From contig JACPLA010000050.1 of NCBI GenBank assembly GCA_016186715.1, forward strand, positions 1 through 43,502: a stretch of 43,502 bases of DNA. The letters run 5' to 3'. The notes beneath the pieces were generated by a model. That model did no database searches, was not told where the DNA came from, and was given only the letters and a program-made list of their open reading frames with translations. Made by a program: the position numbers and the translations under genes. Source of the DNA: Ignavibacteriales bacterium. GTDB taxonomy: Bacteria > Bacteroidota > Ignavibacteria > UBA10030. The first letter of the stretch is position 1; each line of letters opens with the position of its first letter. This document shows positions 9,225-17,284 of this stretch, one piece after another.

Positions 9225-9639
9225 CGAGTTCTCCGCTTGCTGATGATGTCGGCGCCAATATACCTGAATAAGTGAGGAAAGGCAAAGAGTGTCTATGAAT
9301 CGATGAGTAGATTAAGTATTGTTTTCGATGGATTCGCAAAGGGAACTGGCGGGCGACGCGGGCAGATTCTTCGCTCGCTGAAAAGCGCTCGCTCGGAATG
9401 ACGATAGCAAGGTGGGCGCTTCAACAACCCGGAACCTTCCGCCACAGGCGGATCCCTGCCAGCCTACAATCAAGCTTGTTGGAGGCGGGCTGGCGCCTTC
9501 GCCGGAGAAACATGGAACTCGGAACTTCAATACTCTATTCACTCAACTCCGTTTGTTTCTCTACCAATTTTTGCCTACCATTTTCAGGTTTCATCAAACT
9601 TCATTTTTCCTTTTCATTTTTCCCTTTTTCATTTCCTCC
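9225..9639. other. Divergent murA/purA intergenic region with dispersed-repeat sequence
   Basis: No convincing gene is present in these 415 bases. Positions 9358-9405 read GCAGATTCTTCGCTCGCTGAAAAGCGCTCGCTCGGAATGAC-like sequence, resembling a dispersed intergenic repeat I have seen in many bacterial genomes. Around 9439-9497 there is a CCGCCACAGGCGG palindrome and a GCCAGCC (9458) / GGCTGGC (9488) inverted pair. The last ~80 bases before purA are almost pure pyrimidine. The ORFs that cross this stretch read through repeats and are not credible. Confidence 0.6.
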
Positions 9640-10947
9640 ATGCCTGTTCAAATCATTGTGGGAGCCCAATGGGGCGACGAAGGCAAGGGAAAAATCGTCG
9701 ACCATCTGAGCGAGAAGGTTGACATTGTCGCGCGCTATCAGGGCGGAGCCAACGCGGGGCACACCGTTGTTCTTCCGCCGCGACGCGCCGACCGCGAAAA
9801 GGAATTCGTACTCCACCTGATTCCATCCGGCATTTTTCATTCCCATGTTGTTTGTGTCATCGGCAACGGCGTGGTCCTTGATCCAAAAGCCCTCATGGAT
9901 GAGATCAATCAGCTTCAGACGGCCGGCATCGATATCAAAGGGCGGCTTCTCATCAGTCATCACGCCCATTTAATCATGCCGTATCACAAGGCCCTCGACT
10001 CCATCCGGGAACAGGGAAATCAGAAAATCGGTACCACAGGGAGAGGCATCGGGCCGGCTTACATTGACAAATACCTGAGGGCCGGAATCCGCGTCGTCGA
10101 CCTTTTGGATCGCGATATCCTGTGTAGGAAACTCAAGCAGAATATCGAGGAAAAAAACGAGCTCTTGCGAAAAGTGTACAATGTCCGCGAACTCGATATT
10201 GATGAGATCATCAATGAATACCAGGAATTCGACAAGAAAATCGATGAGTATATCACCGATACCTCAGAGTATCTGAATAACGCTCTCCGAAAGAAGAAAT
10301 TCATCCTGGCAGAAGGGGCCCAGGGAGCGCTTCTTGATGTCGACCATGGGACCTATCCGTATGTCACTTCTTCCAGTCCCACCAGCGGCGGGGCCTGCAC
10401 CGGACTGGGCATTCCGCCAACTTCCGTCAGATCCATCATCGGGGTAGCAAAGGCCTATTCAACCAGGGTCGGCAATGGTCCGTTCCCGACAGAGCTTGAC
10501 AACGACGCCGGCGAACGGCTTCGGACTATAGGCGGAGAATTCGGAGCAACAACGGGACGGCCGCGCCGGTGCGGATGGCTCGACCTCGTCAGCTTGGCCT
10601 ATTCTGTCCGGGTCAACGGGATTCAAAAAATCGCCGTCACAAAGCTGGACGTCCTGGACGACTTCGACGAAATCAGGGTATGTACCGGGTATACGCTGAA
10701 CGGAAGGAAACTCTCGAGTTTTCCAACCGACGTGCAGACTCTTGAAAAGATACACCCCATTTACAAAAACTTCAGGGGATGGAAGACCTCGACATCCGGG
10801 GCTCGGAGATTCAAGGACCTGCCTGGAAACGCGCGTCGATACATCGAAGCCATAGGTAAGTCTCTCAGGACCCAGATCTGGATGGTCTCCGTTGGCGCTC
10901 GCCGCGACCAGACCATCTTTGTGCCGGGGAATCGGCGCGGGTCATGA
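9640..10947 (+). CDS. purA: Adenylosuccinate synthetase
   Basis: The enzyme starts at ATG 9640 (MPVQIIVGAQWGDEGKGKIVDHL), giving 435 aa; the 76 extra codons in the ORF track are read-through of the leader. It joins IMP and aspartate using GTP, the first step from IMP to AMP. The P-loop-like GDEGKGK, NAGHTVV, TTGRGIGPAYIDK, ILAEGAQGALLDVDHGTYPYVTSS and GEFGATTGRPRRCGWLDL motifs are all present. No Shine-Dalgarno is visible; the ATG follows a long C/T tract. The stop overlaps the start of the next gene (ATGA), so the kinase is coupled to purA. Confidence 0.97.
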   Translation: MPVQIIVGAQWGDEGKGKIVDHLSEKVDIVARYQGGANAGHTVVLPPRRADREKEFVLHLIPSGIFHSHVVCVIGNGVVLDPKALMDEINQLQTAGIDIKGRLLISHHAHLIMPYHKALDSIREQGNQKIGTTGRGIGPAYIDKYLRAGIRVVDLLDRDILCRKLKQNIEEKNELLRKVYNVRELDIDEIINEYQEFDKKIDEYITDTSEYLNNALRKKKFILAEGAQGALLDVDHGTYPYVTSSSPTSGGACTGLGIPPTSVRSIIGVAKAYSTRVGNGPFPTELDNDAGERLRTIGGEFGATTGRPRRCGWLDLVSLAYSVRVNGIQKIAVTKLDVLDDFDEIRVCTGYTLNGRKLSSFPTDVQTLEKIHPIYKNFRGWKTSTSGARRFKDLPGNARRYIEAIGKSLRTQIWMVSVGARRDQTIFVPGNRRGS

Positions 10948-12158
10948 AATCACCGCTGAAAACCGGAAGTCCGCAGTCGAGCAAATTCAAAATAGGCCTG
11001 CTGATCTTTGCCTTCCTGATTATCGGGGGTACGCTCTGGTATACGCACACTATCGTTTCTGAATTAGAGGACCGCCAAAAACAGGTTGCCGATCTCTATG
11101 CCAAGTCGCTGGAGTACCTTGCCAACGCCCCTGAAACGATGGGGGGCGATTATGGGTTCGTCTTCGACGAGATTATCCGGGCCATCGACTTCCCGATCAT
11201 TCTGACGGATGCACACAACGAACCGATTACGCCGCTTGTCAACGCCTACAAAAATCTGGAAATCGATACCTCCGCCTCAGCTAAGGAGCAACGGGCGAGG
11301 CTGAAGACGCTGTTAGCTCAGATGGATTCCCGCAACAAGCCCATTACCGTTGCGTACCAGGACAGCATCGTTCTCAATTATGTGCATTTTGACGAGTCGC
11401 CTCTGGTCACCCGCCTTCGCTGGCTTCCGTATGTCGAAATCTCAATCATTGGACTTTTTATTCTGATCGGCTACATCAGTTTCAGTTACGTGAAGCGGAG
11501 CGAGCAGGGGAATATCTGGATCGGGATGGCGCGGGAAACTGCGCATCAGTTGGGCACGCCCATTTCAAGCATGATGGGATGGGTGGAGCTTTTGAAGAGC
11601 TCTTCCCTTGATCCGTCGCTGACCACGACCATCCGCGACATGGAGAACGACGTTCAGCGGCTTCAAAAAATTGCCGACCGTTTTTCCAAGATCGGCTCCA
11701 AGCCCGATTTGAAGCCGGAGAATCTCACAGAGATCATTTCAAGGACAATTCAGTATTTCGAGCGCCGAATCCCTCAGAGCGGAAAGAAAGTCCAGATTCG
11801 TTTCGAACACCCCGGTGCGGTGAATGCTTCGGTGAACAGCGAGTTGTTCGAATGGGTTCTGGAAAACCTCATTAAGAACGCACTTGACGCCATTGAAAAC
11901 GGAACGGGGACGATCTTGATATCGCTTTCGGAATCTGACCGGATCGTGACAATCGATGTCGCCGACACCGGAAAGGGAATCGAAGGGCTTTATAAGAAAG
12001 ACATTTTCCGTCCGGGTTTTTCCACGAAGACACGCGGTTGGGGGCTGGGGCTAAGCTTGTCGCAAAGAATCGTCGAAACCTATCACAAAGGGCGGCTCTT
12101 CCTCAAAGAGTCCCATGCAGGAAGCGGAACGACATTCCGCGTTCGTCTCAAGAAGTAG
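10944..12158 (+). CDS. Membrane sensor histidine kinase
   Basis: 404 aa. TM1 is near residue 18-36 (IGLLIFAFLIIGGTLWY) and TM2 near 157-175 (ISIIGLFILIGYISFSY), with an extracytoplasmic sensor domain between them. The dimerisation/phosphorylation helix carries MARETAHQLGTPISSMMGWVELL, the HQLGTP form of the H-box. The ATPase domain has the N-box ENLIKNALDAIENG, the G1 box DTGKGI and the G2 box RGWGLGLSLSQRIVE. No response regulator is adjacent, so this is an orphan kinase. It is translationally coupled to purA (ATGA). Confidence 0.92.
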   Translation: MKSPLKTGSPQSSKFKIGLLIFAFLIIGGTLWYTHTIVSELEDRQKQVADLYAKSLEYLANAPETMGGDYGFVFDEIIRAIDFPIILTDAHNEPITPLVNAYKNLEIDTSASAKEQRARLKTLLAQMDSRNKPITVAYQDSIVLNYVHFDESPLVTRLRWLPYVEISIIGLFILIGYISFSYVKRSEQGNIWIGMARETAHQLGTPISSMMGWVELLKSSSLDPSLTTTIRDMENDVQRLQKIADRFSKIGSKPDLKPENLTEIISRTIQYFERRIPQSGKKVQIRFEHPGAVNASVNSELFEWVLENLIKNALDAIENGTGTILISLSESDRIVTIDVADTGKGIEGLYKKDIFRPGFSTKTRGWGLGLSLSQRIVETYHKGRLFLKESHAGSGTTFRVRLKK

Positions 12159-12168
12159 ACTTGCCTCA

Positions 12169-13071
12169 ATGAAGATTGCAGTGATCCGAATCGCCCGACC
12201 CGCTTTTTTTGCCCTCCTCATCGCTTGCCCGGCGATGGCACAATCTCCCTCCGGCGAGGATCTTCACCGCTGGGTTCGTGGTATCGAAGGGAGAGATTCA
12301 CAGGGGAGGCGGGACTTTGTCAAGCAGGAACTGAACAAACTTCCCGTGGCTTTCGTTGCCTTGCCGTTTTCACGCACCATCACCTCTGGCGCGAGGCAGC
12401 GGGAGATCACGGGGGAGAATATTGTGGTCGGGCTTGGAAAAGGGAAACAGACTCTTGTCGTGGGAGCGCATATGGATGCCGCTCCGGAATCACCGGGTGC
12501 AAACGACAATGGATCCGGCGTTGCGGTTGTCCTTGGACTTATCCAAGCGTTCAAAGACCATGCGTGGAATCACCGCGCCTTCTTTTGCTTCTTCGACCAG
12601 GAGGAGGAAGGTTTGATAGGCTCTCAGGCTTTCGTCGAGTCGTACAGTGACTCACTGAATCACCGGGCGATGATCAACCTGGATGTTGCGGGAACAGGCA
12701 CGGAAATCTACGTCGGGCCGGTAGGCGGGGGCGACGACGACTTTCTCATGCCTCTTGTTCGGCGGGCGGCGGCACTCACGGGGTACGCGTTTCACGAGAG
12801 CGAGTATTACCCGCCGTCGGATCATCTTTCGTTTGCCGACCGCAACCTGGAAAACATTTCCATCTCTATTGTTCCGAAAGGTGACGTTCCCCTTCTGATC
12901 GAGGCCATTGCCGGGGGTTGGAGCATTGATCCGGGGAAAACGCCCGAGGTGTTGAAGGTCATGCATACATCGGAAGACAAGTCCGTTCATGTCTCTCCGG
13001 AATCGCTGAAGATGTCGTTTCGTTTCACGGAGCGGTTGCTCAGGCTCATCAACCGAACGAATGAGAAGTAA
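12169..13071 (+). CDS. Secreted M28-family zinc aminopeptidase
   Basis: I use ATG 12169 (MKIAVIRIARPAFFALLIACPAMAQ), which gives a clean signal peptide and 300 aa; the longer ORF overlaps the kinase. Zinc ligands and catalytic residues of the M28 fold are visible: GAHMDAAPESPGANDNGSG (H and bridging D), FDQEEEGLIGS (catalytic E pair), NLDVAGTG (D) and PPSDHLSF (final H). The product should act in the periplasm or outside the cell on peptides. It lies 10 nt after the kinase stop. Confidence 0.92.
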   Translation: MKIAVIRIARPAFFALLIACPAMAQSPSGEDLHRWVRGIEGRDSQGRRDFVKQELNKLPVAFVALPFSRTITSGARQREITGENIVVGLGKGKQTLVVGAHMDAAPESPGANDNGSGVAVVLGLIQAFKDHAWNHRAFFCFFDQEEEGLIGSQAFVESYSDSLNHRAMINLDVAGTGTEIYVGPVGGGDDDFLMPLVRRAAALTGYAFHESEYYPPSDHLSFADRNLENISISIVPKGDVPLLIEAIAGGWSIDPGKTPEVLKVMHTSEDKSVHVSPESLKMSFRFTERLLRLINRTNEK

Positions 13072-13082
13072 GATCCATTCAA

Positions 13083-13104
13083 TGAGGCGGACAGCTTCCG
13101 CTCA
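13083..13104. terminator. Possible shared hairpin between convergent genes
   Basis: TGAGGCGGA-CAGCT-TCCGCTCA can form an 8-bp stem with one bulge. It lies between the M28 gene and the convergent GNAT-fold gene, overlapping the stop codon of the latter. There is no clear T-run, so termination is only suggested. Confidence 0.35.
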
Positions 13105-14244
13105 ATCCCCCGTTGCTGTTCCTACGAGAGACTTGAAATAGCACCTCCTTCGTTTGTGCTGCCTTCCTTCGTAGAATCTCCACTGTGCCCGCACTTTCGT
13201 GTTCGATTCAAGCTCGGGGTTTGATTCAACACGCGTTACATTCCTTTTGGTATAGAGAACATTCATTTCGTACATCAGAATGGCATTCAGACCCTTATCC
13301 TGCATATCCGGACGGATGGCTGTAAGATAAAGATCGACCCGGTCGTTCTTTTTCATCGCCTTCAGCAGATGGGCAAATCCGAAAGGAAACAATCGTCCGT
13401 GTGCCTTCTGGAGCGCATGGGACATCGAGGGCATCGTGATGCCAAAGGCCGCAATCTTTCCTTCGCAATCCAGAACAACCGGCACGAATTCGGGACGGAT
13501 GAAACCAAAGTACTGCTTCACATACATCTCGACTTGTCTCTCCGTGAGCGGCACGAACCCGTAGAGGCCGGTGTAGGTGGTATTGATAAGCCCGAAAATT
13601 TCTTTTGCATATGGAAGCAGCTCTTTTGCCCGTTTCACTTTCAGGGTTTTCAGTTGATATCGATCTGCAACGACACGCGCGAGCCTTTTAACCTTTTCCG
13701 GGATTTCCTTCGGCGGAACCATTTCGTATTCAACCCAGTCGACATCTTTCTGATACCCGAGCTTCTCCAGATGTACGGGATAGTAAGGATGGTTGTAGAT
13801 GGTTGCAATCGTTCCGAGCTCCTCAAAACCCTCGATCAGCATTCCCTCCCGGTCCATATCAGTGAACCCAAGCGGACCATGCACTGCCTCCATCCCCCGA
13901 TCCCTTGCCCAGCCTTCGATCTCCTGAAAGAGCAGCCGCGATATCTCCTCGTCGTCAATGAAATCGACCCATCCTATGCGGGCATATTTCTTCCCCCACA
14001 GGTCGTTGAAACGACGGTTGATGATGCCCGCGATTCGTCCCACCGGTTTGCGATCCCTGGAGGCAAGCCAGTACTTTGCTTCGCAGTGTTCAAAGGCAGG
14101 ATTACGGTCCTTTCGCAAGGTATTCATTTCATCGAACAGGAGTGGAGGAATCCAGTACCGATTCCCTTTGTAGATTGAAAAGGGAAATTTGATAAATCGT
14201 TTGAGGTCGTGGTTGGATCTGACCTCTTCTATGACCGCAGACAT
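13102..14244 (-). CDS. GNAT-fold acyltransferase-like protein
   Basis: 380 aa from ATG 14244 (MSAVIEEVRSNHDLKRFIKF), chosen because AAGGAAGG lies just upstream. The sequence has the two-part layout of a large, widely distributed GNAT-like family: FPFSIYKGNRYWIPPLLFDE with KPVGRIAGIINRRFN in the first half, GPLGFTDMDREGMLIEGFEELGT in the middle, and a C-terminal NPELESNTKVRAQWRFYEGRQHKRRRCY. Proteins of this type are generally annotated N-acetyltransferase, and substrates are unknown to me. It is the last gene of a long minus-strand run of lipid-type enzymes, so an acyl-lipid role is plausible but inferred. Confidence 0.8.
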   Translation of the reverse strand: MSAVIEEVRSNHDLKRFIKFPFSIYKGNRYWIPPLLFDEMNTLRKDRNPAFEHCEAKYWLASRDRKPVGRIAGIINRRFNDLWGKKYARIGWVDFIDDEEISRLLFQEIEGWARDRGMEAVHGPLGFTDMDREGMLIEGFEELGTIATIYNHPYYPVHLEKLGYQKDVDWVEYEMVPPKEIPEKVKRLARVVADRYQLKTLKVKRAKELLPYAKEIFGLINTTYTGLYGFVPLTERQVEMYVKQYFGFIRPEFVPVVLDCEGKIAAFGITMPSMSHALQKAHGRLFPFGFAHLLKAMKKNDRVDLYLTAIRPDMQDKGLNAILMYEMNVLYTKRNVTRVESNPELESNTKVRAQWRFYEGRQHKRRRCYFKSLVGTATGD

Positions 14245-14280
14245 ACCGCCTTCCTTTCGCACAAACGATGATGTCGCCGA

Positions 14281-16191
14281 TCAGAACGCCTGCCCGAAAT
14301 TAAGATAGAATCCCGTCCCCTCCCGGCTCATTCCAACATCGGCTCTTGCCACAAACGTGTCCATGAGAAATCGCAGCCCTATGCCCGTATTGGTTTTCCA
14401 CCCTCTTTCAAAAGGCTCAAGCCGGGCGGGGACATCGGCGAGTTTCCCTGCATCGAAGAACGCAACCCCGCCAAATCTCCAAAACAGCGGAAATCGTATT
14501 TCCATGTTTGCCATGATGACAGACTTGTCCAGGAACCGGTCCTGCGGGTACCCCCGAAGCGTTCTGTTCCCTCCCAGAGACGCAAGCGCATGAATCGGAA
14601 GGTTGGTGCCGTCAATGATCTGGCCGTTGAGCTGGGCCGCGAACACCGTCCGGGGATAAAGAAGAACATGGAACGTTTGCACAGATGCTGAGAACCTTCG
14701 AACGCTATAATCGCTGAGAATGTCCTGATCCCCGGCTTCAACCTCAACCTGAATAACGTTTCCTCGGGACGGATTAATAAAGCTATTCCGGGAATCATAA
14801 CGAAACGACGAAAACAACGTCATCCCCTGACTTCTTCCGTGATTGATGGAAGGAAGGGAATTGGCAAATAATCCGGAAGCATCGTAGTTGAGATTCCGTA
14901 CGGTCCGGAACTTAAGTCCGATCTGTCCGACCAACCTCCGGCTGAATCCCCTGCTTCCCACCACCTGCACCTCAAGTGGTTCCTTGGTGTACACTTCACC
15001 CGCAGATTCTGCAGAACGATTTCCGATACCAAAAAAATTATTCTTGAGGTACTTGTCGTAATCGATGATCGCGTCGAACGAGAACGGGTATTCCTTTCCC
15101 TGACGCAATTCGAAATCGGGAATCGAAAAGACGAAACGGTACCATCGTTCTCCTTTTGTACTGTTGAATGCTATCACGTCAAACGATTCTGAAACTCCCC
15201 ACAGGTTGAGGAAAAAACCTTTTGCACCGTATCCGAATCCCACATCGGTGTCATACGTCAGAATCGGAAGGCCTTCAATCGTCGTGGCCGGATTGGGGAT
15301 GACAGCTTTCCGCTCCGGAAGCCGATGAATGTCGATGACCGCAAAAACGCCGTAGTGGTCGGAGGCAAAGACGCCGTCCCGCGGGTCGGTGAGGAAGACG
15401 GTGCCTGAAAGGACATCTTCCGATCGAAATGACGGATTGAGAAAGATGTGGTCGATTCTTCGAGAGTACCCATCGTACCAGGAATTCAGCACTTCAAAAA
15501 TGCCCGCATCTTGTGCCCGGGGAAAGGAAAACGCGACATTAGGGTTATCGACGGCATCCCACGTGGGCATGGTGCCCCAGCCGGCAAGTTCTATCGCGTC
15601 GAGGAATCCTTGATCGCGAAGAAACCCAATTTCCGGCGAACCGGGCTCGGCATTAAAATCACCGAGAAGAATCACGGGATAGGTTTCCCGGCCAGCCAGG
15701 TATCGAACAAGATCATGGACCTGTCGCTGCCGAACTTCGCCAAGCCGGGCGAGTTCTTCGCGGTGCGCGCGCCTCTTTTCCGAACCAAGATCGAGGCTGT
15801 CCATCAGGCGGGAAAGCCGGGATCTGGTCCGATCGTCGTCCGGCGGATGGGATGCCAGATGTGTGTTGATGATGGTGAGCGGCTTTTCCCCTTTCCTCAG
15901 GCGCGCAACGAGGGCAATGTTCCTATCGGAAAAATGAAAGGAACAGACGGTTCCAAACAGTCCAAAGGTCTCGGACAAGTCCCAGACGTCAATCAGTTCA
16001 AGTTTCAGTTCTTTCTTTGCTAAAATGGCGAGCCCTTCGTTCAGGTTCGAAGGAATCCCGAGTCGTCCGATCTTTATTCCGCCGTTTGCTCGTTGGGCTA
16101 CATAGTCATAACCCAGCGCATCGGCAAGAAAAGAGGCGACGTCCGCGACCGGGTTCGCCTCCTGCAAAGCGATGACGTCGGCATCCGCCAA
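14281..16191 (-). CDS. EEP phosphoesterase fused to Omp85/BamA-type outer-membrane barrel (5' end disturbed)
   Basis: Residues 1-295 form an endonuclease/exonuclease/phosphatase domain: ADVIALQEANP (metal-binding E), INTHLASHPPDD, VILLGDFNAEPGSPE, RRIDHIFLNP and FASDHYGVFAVI are the standard motifs. Residues ~300-636 are an Omp85-family barrel, with the diagnostic GGNRTLRGYPQDRF and a C-terminal GFYLNFGQAF ending in an aromatic residue. No POTRA domain is visible. The listed start is a TTG inside the EEP domain. The same frame extends upstream to IRADEQLF before a stop, and the first EEP strand and signal peptide are missing. A frameshift near 16217 is likely (see next entry). The enzymatic domain would be presented at one face of the outer membrane. 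Confidence 0.8.
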   Translation of the reverse strand: MADADVIALQEANPVADVASFLADALGYDYVAQRANGGIKIGRLGIPSNLNEGLAILAKKELKLELIDVWDLSETFGLFGTVCSFHFSDRNIALVARLRKGEKPLTIINTHLASHPPDDDRTRSRLSRLMDSLDLGSEKRRAHREELARLGEVRQRQVHDLVRYLAGRETYPVILLGDFNAEPGSPEIGFLRDQGFLDAIELAGWGTMPTWDAVDNPNVAFSFPRAQDAGIFEVLNSWYDGYSRRIDHIFLNPSFRSEDVLSGTVFLTDPRDGVFASDHYGVFAVIDIHRLPERKAVIPNPATTIEGLPILTYDTDVGFGYGAKGFFLNLWGVSESFDVIAFNSTKGERWYRFVFSIPDFELRQGKEYPFSFDAIIDYDKYLKNNFFGIGNRSAESAGEVYTKEPLEVQVVGSRGFSRRLVGQIGLKFRTVRNLNYDASGLFANSLPSINHGRSQGMTLFSSFRYDSRNSFINPSRGNVIQVEVEAGDQDILSDYSVRRFSASVQTFHVLLYPRTVFAAQLNGQIIDGTNLPIHALASLGGNRTLRGYPQDRFLDKSVIMANMEIRFPLFWRFGGVAFFDAGKLADVPARLEPFERGWKTNTGIGLRFLMDTFVARADVGMSREGTGFYLNFGQAF

Positions 16192-16288
16192 AAAAAGCTG
16201 CTCGTCTGCGCGGATTCATGTGCGAGATTGCTTTTTCACCTCGGCGATTTCCGCTTGTGGAAATCATGACTTCAAGAAGCTTCTGCAT
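16192..16288 (-). pseudogene. Out-of-frame 5' portion of the EEP-Omp85 gene
   Basis: ATG 16288 opens MQKLLEVMISTSGNRRGEKAISHM, then continues in the wrong frame. A one-base change near 16216-16220 (ATG|A|ATC) would join it to IRADEQLFLADADVIALQE in the EEP frame. That gives a plausible N-terminal strand and helix. Even then no signal peptide is seen, because the UbiA stop lies 18 nt upstream. A larger 5' loss or an assembly error is possible. Confidence 0.45.
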
Positions 16289-16306
16289 GGCAGTTGCACT
16301 GTTCCG

Positions 16307-17275
16307 TCAGGCCTGATACGTTCCGCGCGTTTTCGAAAAGAAATACTCCATCAGTCCCAAAAAACCCGCCGAAGCTGCAACGGCGCCGACGGAATGTACG
16401 ATTGCGATGGGAGAAAGAAAATAAAGGACCATTCCCCTGGTGTACCATATAAGAACTTTATAGGAATTATGTTGCGAAGGATTCCTGATGAGGATGAAGC
16501 TGCTCGAAACCATCGTCACAACGGCTGCAGCGCTGAGAACCAAAAACACTGTGCTGGAGCCTTCGTTTGAACCAACACTGACTTGATCCGACAGGAAGAA
16601 CAGAATTCCCGCGACGGCAACAACGATGTACGGGATCACATGCCACTTTGCGACGTCGATCCCGTAATAGACCGGCGCCGTTCTGTATCCTGTTTTGGCG
16701 TCTCCCTCCACATCTTTGAAATACCCCGTAAGAACAAATCCGGCATAGACGAAACAGACGAGGAATGCAAATACGATGACTTCGCGCGGAAACCCGTTCA
16801 GCGTCGTGATGTCTGAAACACCCAGAGCTCCAAGGAACGGTAGCGCCGCAACGATAAGACCATTCCACACCGGTCCCGCATTCGGGATACGCTTCATTCT
16901 ATTGTAGGTGAAGCTCAACACGAGCGCGGCTCCCTGGAAAGCCAGCATCAGGGGGTTGATGAAATAAAATAGAATTCCGACTGCAAGCAGAAGGCTTCCA
17001 AGCACAACCCACATCATTTTCACCGGCAGCTCCCCCGTTACCATGGGACGAAACGGAGCGTTGATCCGATCCGTTTCGAGATCAAACGTATCGCAAAGCG
17101 CCTGGATCAGCCCGTACGAAAAGAAGCAGATAAGAAATGTGGTCGCGGTTTTCCAAACCGGCGGATCCTGATATGCGAATACCATGCCTGTAAGTCCTGC
17201 TGCACCGGAGACCGCGAAGAAGTGGGGGCGAAAAGTCGTCCAAACGTTTCTGACGAAAGCGATCGCTTTGTTCAT
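16307..17275 (-). CDS. UbiA-family membrane prenyltransferase
   Basis: 322 aa with about eight or nine TM helices. The first aspartate motif is CDTFDLETDRINAPFRPMVTGEL (D-x3-D-x3-D type) and the second is GYFKDVEGDAKTGYRTAPVYYG. Both are required for binding prenyl diphosphate with magnesium. Members attach prenyl chains to quinone precursors, chlorophyllides, or glycerol phosphates; the acceptor here cannot be told. A strong AGGAG precedes ATG 17275, 9 nt after the ThiL-like gene, so the two are one operon. Confidence 0.9.
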   Translation of the reverse strand: MNKAIAFVRNVWTTFRPHFFAVSGAAGLTGMVFAYQDPPVWKTATTFLICFFSYGLIQALCDTFDLETDRINAPFRPMVTGELPVKMMWVVLGSLLLAVGILFYFINPLMLAFQGAALVLSFTYNRMKRIPNAGPVWNGLIVAALPFLGALGVSDITTLNGFPREVIVFAFLVCFVYAGFVLTGYFKDVEGDAKTGYRTAPVYYGIDVAKWHVIPYIVVAVAGILFFLSDQVSVGSNEGSSTVFLVLSAAAVVTMVSSSFILIRNPSQHNSYKVLIWYTRGMVLYFLSPIAIVHSVGAVAASAGFLGLMEYFFSKTRGTYQA

Positions 17276-17284
17276 GACATTCTC

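Noticed and set aside
9312-9542. 76-aa minus-strand ORF between murA and purA
   Set aside because: It is a translation of the intergenic repeats; no ribosome binding site.
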